From contig NZ_JAHPZX010000005.1 of the NCBI RefSeq assembly GCF_021325795.1, positions 1 to 64,000 of the forward strand: a stretch of 64,000 nt of DNA, written 5' to 3'. The notes under the pieces are model-generated. The model saw only the letters and a program-made list of their open reading frames with translations. It made no database searches and was not told the DNA's origin. Origin of the DNA: Bordetella sp. LUAb4. GTDB taxonomy: Bacteria > Pseudomonadota > Gammaproteobacteria > Burkholderiales > Burkholderiaceae_B. Made by a program: the position numbers and the translations under genes. Positions within the stretch are counted from its first letter, which is position 1, and every line of letters begins with the position of its first letter. Below are positions 18,937 to 27,900 of this stretch, piece after piece.

Positions 18937-20508
18937 TCACTTGTCCATGTAGACGTCGTCGAAGCTCTCGTTCAGGCCAATGGCCGTCTTCACCAGGTTG
19001 TGCACCTTGGCGCGGTACAGCGTGGGATATTCGAGGTCCAGCAGGAAGCCGTTGGCGACATCGCCGACCAGCGTGGATTGGATCTTCGAATAGAGCTCCT
19101 GGCGCTTGGCCTTGTCCACTTCGGAGGCGGCCTCGTTCCAGACCTTGTCCAGATCGGGATTGTTATAGCCCTGCACATTGGCGAAGGGCGAGCCCTTGAC
19201 GATGTTCGAGCCTATGTACAGGCGTTGCACCCCCAGGGCCGGGTCGCCGTACTGGTAGGTGAAGCTCATCGTCACGTCGAAGTCCCAGTTGCCGGTGCGG
19301 CTGGCCCAGCCGCCCGCGTCGGTCGATTCGGTATCGACCTTGAACCCCAACTGCTCCAGCGCCTGCTTGACGTATTCGCCCAGGCGGTCCCACGTCGCGC
19401 CATACGGGAAGGCCAGCTGGCGGATGGTGTAGTCGCCCGGCTTGATGCCCGATTCCTTGATCAGGTCGCGCGCCTTCTTCATGCTGAAATCCAGCGCCGG
19501 CGTGTTCTTGTCGTAGAACATCTCGGTGGCGACGAAGGGGCCGGTCGATGGTTTACCCAGGCCGAAGAAGATGTTGTCGACGATGAGCTTGCGGTTGAGC
19601 GCGGCCATCACCGCCTGGCGCACCTTGACGTTGTCGAAGGGCGGCTTGCGCATATTCATCAGCAGGTAGGCCTGCGGCGAGAACATTTCCCAGCCGGCGG
19701 TCGTGTACTGCACATTGGGCAGGGCACGCATGCGCTTGACGTCGACGTTGTCGATATCGCCGCCACGCAGCACGTCCACCGAACCGCGCTCGAACGCCAC
19801 CGCGCGCGAGGCGGAGTCGGGGATGACGTTGAAGATGAGTTCATCCAGGTAGGGCTTGCCCGCTTTCCAGTAATTGGGATTGCGCACCAGCTTGATGTAT
19901 TCGCCGCGTTTCCATTCCTTGAACATGAAGGGCCCCGTGCCGATCGGCTTCTGGTTGGCGGGGTTGGTCATGTAGTCGGTGCCGGCGTAGATGTGCTTGG
20001 GCATGATGGGCGCGAAGCCCGGCTCGAAGGCCAGCAGGAAGGCCGGGAAGGGTGACTTCAGCTTGACCACCACGGTCAGGTCGTCGGTCTTGCTGACCGA
20101 TGCCACGAACTGGTTCAGCAGCACGCGCGCACGGGCGTGCGTCTTGGGCAGCATGTCGGCCAGCGAGAACACCACATCGTCCGCCGTGAAGGGCTGGCCG
20201 TCCTGCCACTTCACGCCTTCCTGCAGATGGAAGGTGTAGGTCAGGCCGTCGGCCGAGGCTTCATAGGACTTGGCCAGGCTGGGCTGCGGCTTGAGGTCGG
20301 CCGAGTACGTGAACAGGCTTTCGTATATCTTGCCGGCCACGAACTGGGTCGGGCCCTGCTGGTTGATGGCCGTGACGATGACCGGCGGCTCAGGCTGCAC
20401 GATCATGTTCAGCGTACCGCCGCGCGTCTGGGCCTGCGCGCCGAAGGGCAGCGCGGCCGCGATGGCCAGCGCAGCCAGACCGAGTTTGAAGCAAGGGTCG
20501 AATTTCAC
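18937..20508 (-). CDS. Extracellular solute-binding protein, family 5
   Basis: 523 residues. The N terminus (MKFDPCFKLGLAALAIAAAL) is a Sec signal peptide with cleavage expected after AQA near residue 26. The mature protein is a cluster C binding protein of the DppA/OppA/NikA type: GGTLNMIVQPEPP at the start, YTFHLQEGVKWQDGQPFTADDVVFSL in two parts, and PIGTGPFMFKEW. The ligand (peptide, opine, nickel chelate or other) is not readable. First gene of the four-gene importer operon running to 15237; it diverges from the tartrate dehydrogenase gene. Confidence 0.93.
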   Translation of the reverse strand: MKFDPCFKLGLAALAIAAALPFGAQAQTRGGTLNMIVQPEPPVIVTAINQQGPTQFVAGKIYESLFTYSADLKPQPSLAKSYEASADGLTYTFHLQEGVKWQDGQPFTADDVVFSLADMLPKTHARARVLLNQFVASVSKTDDLTVVVKLKSPFPAFLLAFEPGFAPIMPKHIYAGTDYMTNPANQKPIGTGPFMFKEWKRGEYIKLVRNPNYWKAGKPYLDELIFNVIPDSASRAVAFERGSVDVLRGGDIDNVDVKRMRALPNVQYTTAGWEMFSPQAYLLMNMRKPPFDNVKVRQAVMAALNRKLIVDNIFFGLGKPSTGPFVATEMFYDKNTPALDFSMKKARDLIKESGIKPGDYTIRQLAFPYGATWDRLGEYVKQALEQLGFKVDTESTDAGGWASRTGNWDFDVTMSFTYQYGDPALGVQRLYIGSNIVKGSPFANVQGYNNPDLDKVWNEAASEVDKAKRQELYSKIQSTLVGDVANGFLLDLEYPTLYRAKVHNLVKTAIGLNESFDDVYMDK

Positions 20509-20929
20509 AACAAGCCTCCGAAGCAGGGAGAGTAAGTGCGTCGCCTGGCGCGCCTTGTGGGGGCACCAGAAGTGGAAGAAAGCGGCAATGCGGACTCAGG
20601 CCTGGATGTGGCGGCCAAAGTCCAGACGCGGGCACCGGCGGTGGCGCGGGCCCTCGGGCAGTGATGGTGTGAAGTCCGGCTGCAAGATATTCCCCTTGAA
20701 TTCCTTGGCGCGGGCCTGTGCGGGTTCCTCTCCAGGCTCAATGCGCATTTTTTGTGGACTGTCTTTGAACTGTAGAGCGCAGCGTATCGTATCGAATATT
20801 TGGTACTCTCGACAGGGCCAAATATCTCGCATGACCTGGGGTTATCCCGCAAGCTGCGGTGGGCGCGCAAGGGCCGTTGCCGGGATATGCCGGCATACCC
20901 GATAATCTGATGAACAAGGAGACACCTCA
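20509..20929. promoter_or_regulatory. Divergent intergenic region between the ABC importer and the dehydrogenase
   Basis: 421 bp without a credible gene. It must carry promoters for the minus-strand importer and the plus-strand dehydrogenase. AT-rich sequence around 20750-20830 (GTATCGTATCGAATATTTGG) is the likeliest promoter area; AAGGAG at 20918-20923 is the ribosome site of the dehydrogenase. No adjacent regulator gene is present. Confidence 0.5.
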
Positions 20930-21997
20930 GTGGCAAAGAAACACAAGATCGCGGTCATCGCCGGCGATGGCATCGGCAAGGAAGTCATGCCCGAAGGCCT
21001 GCGGGTGTTGGATGCGGCCGCGGCGCGCTTCGGTATCGACTTCCAGTTTGACCATTTCGACTGGAGCTGCGACTACTACGAGAAGCACGGCAAGATGATG
21101 CCGGATGACTGGCGCACGCAGATCGGCGGCCACGAGGCGATTTTCTTCGGTGCCATCGGCTGGCCCGACAAAGTGCCGGATCACGAGGCGCTGTGGGGTT
21201 CGCTTTTCCGCTTCCGGCGCGATTTCGACCAGTACATCAACCTGCGCCCCGTGCGCTTGATGCCGGGTGTCGAGTCCCCGCTGGCCAACCGCAAGCCGGG
21301 CGACATCGATTTCTTCATCGTCCGCGAGAATACCGAGGGCGAGTATTCCAATAGCGGCGGCACGTTGTTCGCCGGCACCGAGCGCGAAATCGTCATCCAG
21401 GAAAGCGTCTTCACCCGGATCGGTGCCGAACGCGTGCTCAAGTTCGCATTCGAACTGGCGCGCAAGCGGGGCAAGCATCTGACCGCCGCCACCAAGTCCA
21501 ATGGCATTTCCATTTCCATGCCCTGGTGGGACGCCCGGGTGGCGGAGATGGCCGAGCAGTATCCGGACGTGCGCTGGGACAAGTTCCATATCGATATCCT
21601 GTGCGCGCACTTCGTGCAGCATCCGGACCGCTTCGACGTGGTGGTGGCTTCGAACCTTTTCGGCGATATCCTGTCCGACCTGGGGCCGGCCTGCACCGGT
21701 ACGATAGGCATCGCGCCCTCGGCCAACCTCAATCCGGAACGCAAGTTCCCCTCGCTGTTCGAGCCCGTCCATGGATCGGCGCCCGACATCCATGGCAAGG
21801 GCATCGCCAATCCCATCGGTCAGATCTGGAGCGGCGCGCTCATGCTTGACTTCCTCGGCTATCCGGAGGCGTCGCAAGCGGTGGTGCGGGCCGTCGAGGC
21901 GGTGCTGGAGCATGGCCCGCGCACGCCTGACATGAAGGGCGACGCGAAGACCACGGACGTGGGTAAGGCGGTCGCCGAGCGCTTGGCCAAGGCCTAG
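20930..21997 (+). CDS. Tartrate/D-malate dehydrogenase (TtuC/DmlA family)
   Basis: 355 residues from a GTG start with AAGGAG upstream. A member of the beta-decarboxylating dehydrogenases that oxidise tartrate or D-malate with NAD and a divalent metal. Seen: HKIAVIAGDGIGKEVMPEG at the N terminus, INLRPVRLMPGV (substrate arginines), VRENTEGEYSNSGG, and ASNLFGDILSDLGPACTGTIG with metal-binding Asp residues, then EPVHGSAPDIHGKGIANPIG. The WSCDYYEKHGKMMPDDW segment is typical of TtuC/DmlA and unlike isopropylmalate dehydrogenase. Its pairing with a divergent ABC importer suggests, but does not show, that the importer brings in a related acid. Confidence 0.9.
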   Translation: MAKKHKIAVIAGDGIGKEVMPEGLRVLDAAAARFGIDFQFDHFDWSCDYYEKHGKMMPDDWRTQIGGHEAIFFGAIGWPDKVPDHEALWGSLFRFRRDFDQYINLRPVRLMPGVESPLANRKPGDIDFFIVRENTEGEYSNSGGTLFAGTEREIVIQESVFTRIGAERVLKFAFELARKRGKHLTAATKSNGISISMPWWDARVAEMAEQYPDVRWDKFHIDILCAHFVQHPDRFDVVVASNLFGDILSDLGPACTGTIGIAPSANLNPERKFPSLFEPVHGSAPDIHGKGIANPIGQIWSGALMLDFLGYPEASQAVVRAVEAVLEHGPRTPDMKGDAKTTDVGKAVAERLAKA

Positions 21998-22371
21998 TGT
22001 AAAAAGTCCGTTCAGACCGTCTTGCACCGACACGGGGAACTAAAGCGTTGCCCGTGTTACTGACGCATCACCAGCGCGCGATCCTTGCCTCCGCTCGCCG
22101 GCATGCCTTGTCACGCCGAGGTGGTATGGAGTGACATTTGATGTAACAGTCCAATGCGGATTGGCATGGCTGACCATAAATTTACGAAAATCGCAAGGTA
22201 TCTGACGGGAATCCGAGGATTTAGCATCTCAGATTCATCAAACTTTCAATTTTGAATGCGGTTGTAAGGTTATAGTCTCCGCTGCAGTGCCGGACCGGCG
22301 GGCGCGGGGGCGTCCAGTGACACTGGTGGAGCTGCATCCTTATCCGCACCACATGATCACAGAGTTAGAGT
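21998..22371. other. Intergenic region before the MptE-like gene
   Basis: 374 bp. No conserved gene is seen. The GC content drops around 22140-22290 (e.g. TTTCAATTTTGAATGCGG, then TATAGT at 22271-22276), which is where a promoter is expected, but a well-spaced -35/-10 pair cannot be assigned with confidence. A 20-codon frame starts at ATG 22353 and overlaps the start of the next gene. Confidence 0.4.
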
Positions 22372-23418
22372 TTGGCATTGTTACCTTCTACAAGTTTGAC
22401 TATCGACACTGCTGAGGGCATTCCCGGTGCCGCTACGCCTCGTACCTATGGTGACGGCGGCGGCGCTGTGCTGTTCAATGGCAAGGTAGGAAATCATCGC
22501 CTGGATCGTTTCTGGCGCAAATTCTATTCGGCCATGCGTAGCCGCCGCATGCAGCACAACCGCCACCTGTGGCCCTATGTGTCGATCAAGCGCGACACGA
22601 CCGGTGCCATCTCGGCGTTCAAGGCTTTTGGCCATTCGGTGCCCCTCACACCCATCAGCCAGGCCTTCCCCGAGAAGCCGGAACTGCTGCATCTGATCCT
22701 CAGCGGTCCGTCGATCGCGGAGATCCAGTACGACCGCCTGCCGATCGAAGCCGCGATGGGCGTCAACGGCTCCATCGCACTGCTGCGCAAGTTCGATATT
22801 CCCTTCAAGTATTACTGCGTCATCGATCAGAACTTCGTCCGTCGCCGTATCGACCTGATGCGTGACGTGGTAACGCGCGACCTGACCTTGTTCGTCACGC
22901 CGGACGTGCTGCGTTACCTGATGCAGGGGATTCCTCCAGCCACGTACAAGTGCCGCATCTGCGTCATCGAAGTGGTGTCCGAACGCGCTTTCCAGCCTTC
23001 ATCGACGCCGGCCGATTTGCTGGCGCTGGCCGAGGCGCGCCCGGAAATGTCGGTGTTCGACGCGGAACGCGCGCTGGGGTTCAGCTTCAATGTGGCCCGC
23101 GGCGTGTTTGATGCCGACACCGTGGCGTATGCGGCCCTGCAGGTCATGGTGGCTGGCGGCGTGAAGAAGATGTACGTGCATGGGCTCGATCTGGGTTTTT
23201 CCAGTGGCCGCCGCTTCTACGACGAAGGGGCACGTCCGGAAACCAGTCGCCTGGTGCGTAATTTCGAGCGCATGATAGAGCCGTCCTTCGCGCATGCCGC
23301 GCATCTGCTGCAGGAACGGGGCGTGGAGCTCTACAACCTGTCGCTGGACAGCGCGCTGTCCGAGCGCATCATTCCCAAACTGAGTTGGCGCACCTTGCTG
23401 GAAACGGCTGAGGCATAG
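22372..23418 (+). CDS. MptE-like / GT42-like fold protein, possible LPS or glycan transferase
   Basis: 348 residues. Function not established. The middle reads like the Rossmann fold shared by DUF115/MptE-like proteins and the CstI-type sialyltransferases: LHLILSGPSIAEIQ near residue 105, then YYCVIDQNF, then DTVAYAALQVMVAGGVKKMYVHGLDLGFS near 240-270, where such proteins carry a helix followed by a GxDL strand. No membrane segment or signal peptide is visible, so a cytoplasmic or membrane-associated enzyme is likely. The open frame begins with TTG at 22372 and has only a weak AGAG ahead; a GTG at 22469 is an alternative. It is monocistronic. Confidence 0.55.
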   Translation: MALLPSTSLTIDTAEGIPGAATPRTYGDGGGAVLFNGKVGNHRLDRFWRKFYSAMRSRRMQHNRHLWPYVSIKRDTTGAISAFKAFGHSVPLTPISQAFPEKPELLHLILSGPSIAEIQYDRLPIEAAMGVNGSIALLRKFDIPFKYYCVIDQNFVRRRIDLMRDVVTRDLTLFVTPDVLRYLMQGIPPATYKCRICVIEVVSERAFQPSSTPADLLALAEARPEMSVFDAERALGFSFNVARGVFDADTVAYAALQVMVAGGVKKMYVHGLDLGFSSGRRFYDEGARPETSRLVRNFERMIEPSFAHAAHLLQERGVELYNLSLDSALSERIIPKLSWRTLLETAEA

Positions 23419-23447
23419 CAGCATCTGCCGACGGTCATGAGCAACGT

Positions 23448-23475
23448 GATTCGGGCCGCTGACGCGGCCCGAATC
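23448..23475. terminator. Bidirectional hairpin between convergent genes
   Basis: GATTCGGGCCGC (23448-23459), loop TGAC, GCGGCCCGAATC (23464-23475): a perfect 12-bp stem between the MptE-like gene and emrB, whose stop codons face each other. It lacks a long T tract on either side, so it is a probable but not ideal terminator. Confidence 0.65.
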
Positions 23476-23476
23476 A

Positions 23477-25063
23477 TTAATGCGCCCCGGCCGCGGCCTC
23501 CGCCGCGCCGCCACCGCCCTTGTTCCTGTTCGGACGGGCGAACCAGACCAGCACGATCAGCATCAGGAAGATCACCGCCGATGCGTAGAACACATCCAGC
23601 GCCGACATCGTGAACGCCTGGGCATTGACCAGGCCATCCACCGCGGTGAGCGACTGCTGCGGCGACATGCCGGCGGCCGCCAGCGACTGCACGGTCTGGT
23701 CGAATGCCTGCGTGCCCGCCGTGGCCGTTTCGGTCAGGTGCGCATGGTGCATGGTCGCGCGGTTTTCCCAGACGGTGGTGGCGATGGACGTGCCGAAGCC
23801 GGCCATCGTCAAGCGGCAGAAATTGGACAAGCCGGAGGCGGCCGGAATACGCCAGGGCTCGATGCCGGAAAGCGTGATCGAGGTCAGTGGCACGAAGAAC
23901 GCCGCCATGGCCGCGCCCTGGATGATGGTGGGGATGACCAGGTTGCGCATGTCCGTCTGCGGCGTGAAACCGGAGCGCAGGTAGCACACCAACGCAAACA
24001 CGCAGAAGGCGAACGTGACGATATGACGGGGATCGCGCGTGGCCAGCAGCTTGCCGACCACGGGTGTCAGGAGGATGGCCAGGATGCCGACCGGTGCGGT
24101 GACGATGCCGGCGTCCGTCGCGGTGTAGTTCATATTGCTTTGCAGCCACAGCGGCAGCAGCACGACGTTGCCGAAGAACACGCCGTAGGCGACCGCCAAC
24201 GTGATCGCGCCCACGGTGAAATTGCGGATCTTGAACAGGCGCAGGTCCACCACGGGGTGCGCTTCGGTCAGTTCCCAGATCACGAAGAACACGAAGGCGA
24301 TGACGACGATGACGGCCAGGGTAAGGATGGTGGAGCTCTGGAACCAATCCAGCTCCTTGCCCTTGTCCAGCATCACTTGCAGCGCACCCACCCAGACCAC
24401 CAGCAGCACCAGGCCGACCTTGTCGATGGGCCGTTTCTGCGTGACCGATTCACGCTTGCCGTAGATGCGCCAGCTGATCCACGCGGCCAGCAAGCCGACC
24501 GGGACGTTGATGTAGAAGATCCAGGGCCAGGTGTAGTTGTCGGAGATCCAGCCGCCCAGCAGAGGCCCCGCCACGGGCGCCACCAGGGTAGTCATGGCCC
24601 AGACCGCCAGCGCCATGCCGGCTTTCTCCTTGGGAAAACTGGCCAGCATCAGCGCCTGCGACAGGGGAATCATGGGGCCGGCGACGGCGCCCTGCAGCAC
24701 GCGAAAGCCGATCAGGGCTTCCAGCGTGGGCGCGAAACCGCACAGCCATGAGGCCAGTACGAACAGCAGGGTGGAGGCCACGAACAAGCGCACCTGGCCG
24801 AAGCGTTGCGTCAACCAGCCCGTCAGCGGCACGGTGATGGCGTTGGCCACCGCGAAGGACGTGATGACCCAGGTGCCCTGGCTGGTACTGACCCCCAGGT
24901 CGCCCGAGATCGTCGGGATCGACACATTGGCGATGGAGGTATCCAGCACGTTCATGAACACCGCGGTGGACAGCGCTACCGCGCCGATGATGCGCGTCGC
25001 CCCTTGCAGGGGAGCGTAGGTGCCGGCCGGTGCCGTGCCGGCGTTGGAGGTTGGCTCGCTCAT
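23477..25063 (-). CDS. emrB: MFS multidrug efflux permease, EmrB/QacA (DHA2) family
   Basis: 528 residues with about 14 membrane helices, as expected of DHA2 drug:proton antiporters. Motifs: LDTSIANVSIPTISGDLG in helix 1 (motif D1), GWLTQRFGQVRLF (motif A) and FRVLQGAVAGPMIPLSQ (motif B), and PVAGPLLGGWISDNYTWPWIF (motif C) in two parts. It is the inner-membrane pump of the tripartite system made with the membrane-fusion protein 58 bp upstream and the outer-membrane channel before that. Drug specificity is unknown. Confidence 0.93.
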   Translation of the reverse strand: MSEPTSNAGTAPAGTYAPLQGATRIIGAVALSTAVFMNVLDTSIANVSIPTISGDLGVSTSQGTWVITSFAVANAITVPLTGWLTQRFGQVRLFVASTLLFVLASWLCGFAPTLEALIGFRVLQGAVAGPMIPLSQALMLASFPKEKAGMALAVWAMTTLVAPVAGPLLGGWISDNYTWPWIFYINVPVGLLAAWISWRIYGKRESVTQKRPIDKVGLVLLVVWVGALQVMLDKGKELDWFQSSTILTLAVIVVIAFVFFVIWELTEAHPVVDLRLFKIRNFTVGAITLAVAYGVFFGNVVLLPLWLQSNMNYTATDAGIVTAPVGILAILLTPVVGKLLATRDPRHIVTFAFCVFALVCYLRSGFTPQTDMRNLVIPTIIQGAAMAAFFVPLTSITLSGIEPWRIPAASGLSNFCRLTMAGFGTSIATTVWENRATMHHAHLTETATAGTQAFDQTVQSLAAAGMSPQQSLTAVDGLVNAQAFTMSALDVFYASAVIFLMLIVLVWFARPNRNKGGGGAAEAAAGAH

Positions 25064-25121
25064 GGCGTGTACTGGATCGGAACGGTGGAGGGGCGCGTGG
25101 GCGGGATTGGCGGCGTTGGCG

Positions 25122-26312
25122 TTATTGAGCCAGGTTGGCGGCGATGATCTTCTGGATCAGCGCGTCCGCTTCCTTGTGATCGGGCTCGAAGGCGCGCGTG
25201 GACCATACCGGTTCGGTGCGCGTAGCCTGGGTCACGGCCGCGCCTTCCTGCTTGCTGACGTCGACCTCGACGTCCATCGACAGGCCGATGCGCAGGGGAT
25301 GTTCCTGCAGTTGCTTGGGATCCAGGGCAATGCGCACGGGCACGCGCTGGACCACCTTGATCCAGTTGCCGGTGGCGTTCTGCGCCGGCAGCAGGGCGAA
25401 CGCGCTACCGGTACCCGCGTCCAGGCCGATCACCTTGCCGTGGTACTTGACGTCGCTGCCGTACAGATCGGCGGTCAGCTCCACGTCCTGGCCCACGCGC
25501 ATCTTGCGCAACTGGCCTTCCTTGAAGTTGGCTTCCACCCACACCTGGTCCAGCGGCACGATGTTCATCAGCGTATTGCCGGGGGCCACGCGTTGGCCCA
25601 CCTGCACGCCGCGGCGCGCCACCATGCCGGTCACCGGGGCCGGCAGCACGGTGCGCGACGTCGCCAGCCACGCGTTGCGCACGTTGGCGGCCGCTTCCTG
25701 CACATCGGGATGCTGTTCGACCGAGGTGCCGTGCGTCAGGGCCTGGTTGGTGGCCAGCTTGGCCTTGGATGCCGCCAGCGATGCCTTGGCCTGGGCCAGG
25801 CCGGATTCGGCGCTCTTCAACGTGGTCTGGGCATGCAGGATTTCCTCTCCGCTGACGCCGCCGGACTTGGCCAGGGCCTGGCGCCGCGACAGGTCGCTGC
25901 GGGCCCGCGCCAGATCCGCCTGGGCGCGTTCGATATCGGCCAGGCGCACGTCGACGTCGGCGGCCAGCGCATCGTTCTGCACGTACAGCGTGCGCACTTG
26001 GCGCACCGTCTGGCCCAGTTTGGCGACGGCTTGCGCCAATGCGATGTCGGTGTCGGCCGGATCCAGGCGGATGATGGGCGCGCCGGCCTGCACGGTTTCG
26101 GTGTCGTCGGCTTCGATGGCTACTACCGTGCCGGGCACCTGCGGCGTGATCTGCACCAGGTTGCCATGGACGTAGGAGTCATCGGTGCTTTCGAAGTGCG
26201 AACCGACCATCCACCACCAGATGGCATAGGCGATGGCGATCAGGATGAAAACACCGGTGGCCAGCAACATCAGGCGTTTGCGGGCGGGATTGGAAGTCTG
26301 CGGGGCATTCAT
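25122..26312 (-). CDS. emrA: HlyD-family membrane-fusion protein, EmrA-like
   Basis: 396 residues from MNAPQTSNPARKRLM. One N-terminal membrane anchor (residues about 14-35), then the periplasmic adaptor: a biotinyl-lipoyl-like half (VQITPQVPGTVVAIEADDTETVQAG), a long alpha-helical hairpin (about 95-200) and the second lipoyl half with PAPVTGMVARRGVQVGQRVAPG. It bridges the EmrB-like pump and the OMF lipoprotein. The ATG lies 20 bp after the OMF stop, so the genes are clearly co-transcribed. Confidence 0.94.
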   Translation of the reverse strand: MNAPQTSNPARKRLMLLATGVFILIAIAYAIWWWMVGSHFESTDDSYVHGNLVQITPQVPGTVVAIEADDTETVQAGAPIIRLDPADTDIALAQAVAKLGQTVRQVRTLYVQNDALAADVDVRLADIERAQADLARARSDLSRRQALAKSGGVSGEEILHAQTTLKSAESGLAQAKASLAASKAKLATNQALTHGTSVEQHPDVQEAAANVRNAWLATSRTVLPAPVTGMVARRGVQVGQRVAPGNTLMNIVPLDQVWVEANFKEGQLRKMRVGQDVELTADLYGSDVKYHGKVIGLDAGTGSAFALLPAQNATGNWIKVVQRVPVRIALDPKQLQEHPLRIGLSMDVEVDVSKQEGAAVTQATRTEPVWSTRAFEPDHKEADALIQKIIAANLAQ

Positions 26313-26331
26313 GACGTAGTGTCCAATGGGT

Positions 26332-27801
26332 TCAATGGGTGTCGTTCTTGGCGGTGGCCGGCCGCGGCTCCGCGGGGGCAGCGGTCTGTGCGGGGTCGGC
26401 GCCGGCAGGGGCGCTGGTTTGCACGTAGCCGCCGCCCAGGGCCTTGGCCAGGTCGGCGTCCAGCTTGTATGCGCGGAAGCGCAGATCGGTGTCCAGGCGC
26501 GCCTGCACCAGCACACTGTCCTGTGCGATCAGCACGGTCAGGTAGTTGCCCAGGCCGGCGCGATAACGGTTCACGGCCAGTTCATAGGCGGCGTCGGTGG
26601 ACGTGCGCGCCTGGCGCTGTTCCGTGGTTTCCCGTTCCAGCAGGCGCAAGGCGTCGAGCGCATCGGCGGTCTGGCGCACGGCGGTCAGCACGGTCTGGTT
26701 GTAGTCGGCTACCGCCAGGTCGGCATCGGCGCGGCGGCCGGCCAGGTTGGCGTTGAGCTCGCCGTTGTTGAACAGGGGCAGCGAAATCGCCGGACCGATA
26801 TTGGCGGCGCGGCTGCCGGCGTCGAACAGATTGCCGGTACCCAAGGCCTGCAAGCCGATGAAGGCCGTCAAGTTGACGTTGGGATAGAACTGCGCCTTGG
26901 CGACGTCGATCTCTTTGTTGGCGCCTTCGGCGCGCCAGCGCGCGGCCGTGACATCGGCGCGGTGGCCCAGCAGTTCCAGGGGCACGTTCGCGGGGATGAG
27001 CCCTGCGGGCGTCGTCATGCTGGCCGCGGTCAGGCGCTGGCCGCGTTCGGGACCCGCGCCCACCAGGGCGGCGACCTGATTGCGCAGTTGCGCCAGCGTG
27101 GTCTCGATCTGGGTCAGCTGCACCTTGCCGGCGGCCAGCGCGGCGTCGGCCTGCTTGACCTCCACTTGCGTATCCAGGCCGGCACCGAAGCGCTGCGTGG
27201 TGATGGACTGGACGTTCTCGCGCTGCTTCAGGATGCTGCGCAGGACGTCGCGCTGCGCGAAGGCATCCTGCAGATTGAGGTAGGCCTCGACCACGCCGCT
27301 GCTCAGCATGACGCGCGCCGCCTGGCGGTCGGCTTCGGCGGCTTGCTGCTGCGACAGCGCCGCTTTCAGGTGGGCGCTGTTCTTGCCCCAGAAATCCAGC
27401 TCATAGCTGAAGTCCAGGCCCAGACGGGTGTCGCTTTGCAGCGAGCCGGCCAAGGGAGCGGGGTAGATGTAGTTCTTGGAAATGTGCTCGCGCTGCAGGC
27501 TGTAGTTCGCATCCACGCGCGGCAGCAAAGGCGCGCGGGCGCTGCCCACGGCGGCATTGGCTTGGGCCAGGCGGGCCTGCGCCGAGGCCATCGTGGGGCT
27601 GTTGGCCAGCGCTTCTTCAATCAAGGCGTCCAACTGGCTGTCCTGGTAGCGCTGCCACCATTTGTCCGTGGGCCAGTCGGCGGTCGAGGTGCTCAGGCCC
27701 AGCGCGGCCCCGTCGACCTGCTTGACCGGTTGGGTACCTGGCTCCATCAGCGCGCAACCGCCCAACGTCAGGACCAGCAAGGAGCTCAATAAGCGTTTCA
27801 T
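26332..27801 (-). CDS. RND/MFS-type outer-membrane efflux lipoprotein (NodT/OprM family)
   Basis: 489 residues. The N terminus MKRLLSSLLVLTLGGC ends in a lipobox (LGGC, Cys16), so the mature channel is lipid-anchored. Two OEP repeats follow, with WWQRYQDSQLDALIEEALANSP at the start (in two parts), ELDFWGKN, and RPDV-like GHRADVTAARW at the start of the second half. The trimer would form the outer-membrane duct for the EmrAB pump. Its start is 99 bp after marR; that gap holds a palindrome matching the one before marR, so it probably has its own regulated promoter. C terminus is Pro/Ala-rich. Confidence 0.93.
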   Translation of the reverse strand: MKRLLSSLLVLTLGGCALMEPGTQPVKQVDGAALGLSTSTADWPTDKWWQRYQDSQLDALIEEALANSPTMASAQARLAQANAAVGSARAPLLPRVDANYSLQREHISKNYIYPAPLAGSLQSDTRLGLDFSYELDFWGKNSAHLKAALSQQQAAEADRQAARVMLSSGVVEAYLNLQDAFAQRDVLRSILKQRENVQSITTQRFGAGLDTQVEVKQADAALAAGKVQLTQIETTLAQLRNQVAALVGAGPERGQRLTAASMTTPAGLIPANVPLELLGHRADVTAARWRAEGANKEIDVAKAQFYPNVNLTAFIGLQALGTGNLFDAGSRAANIGPAISLPLFNNGELNANLAGRRADADLAVADYNQTVLTAVRQTADALDALRLLERETTEQRQARTSTDAAYELAVNRYRAGLGNYLTVLIAQDSVLVQARLDTDLRFRAYKLDADLAKALGGGYVQTSAPAGADPAQTAAPAEPRPATAKNDTH

Positions 27802-27847
27802 AGGACGAAAGAATGAAGAGTGTGGCGTTCAGTAGTTGTTCAGGATG

Positions 27848-27868
27848 TAATTGACTAGGCAGCAATTA
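27848..27868. promoter_or_regulatory. Probable MarR operator upstream of the efflux genes
   Basis: TAATTG at 27848-27853 and CAATTA at 27863-27868 form a perfect inverted repeat around ACTAGGCAG. The TTGNCTANGCAG core is shared with the site before marR. It lies 47-67 bp ahead of the OMF start codon, the right place for a repressor site over a promoter. Confidence 0.65.
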
Positions 27869-27900
27869 GGGCGAAAAAGGGCCCTCGTCATGATACGCCG

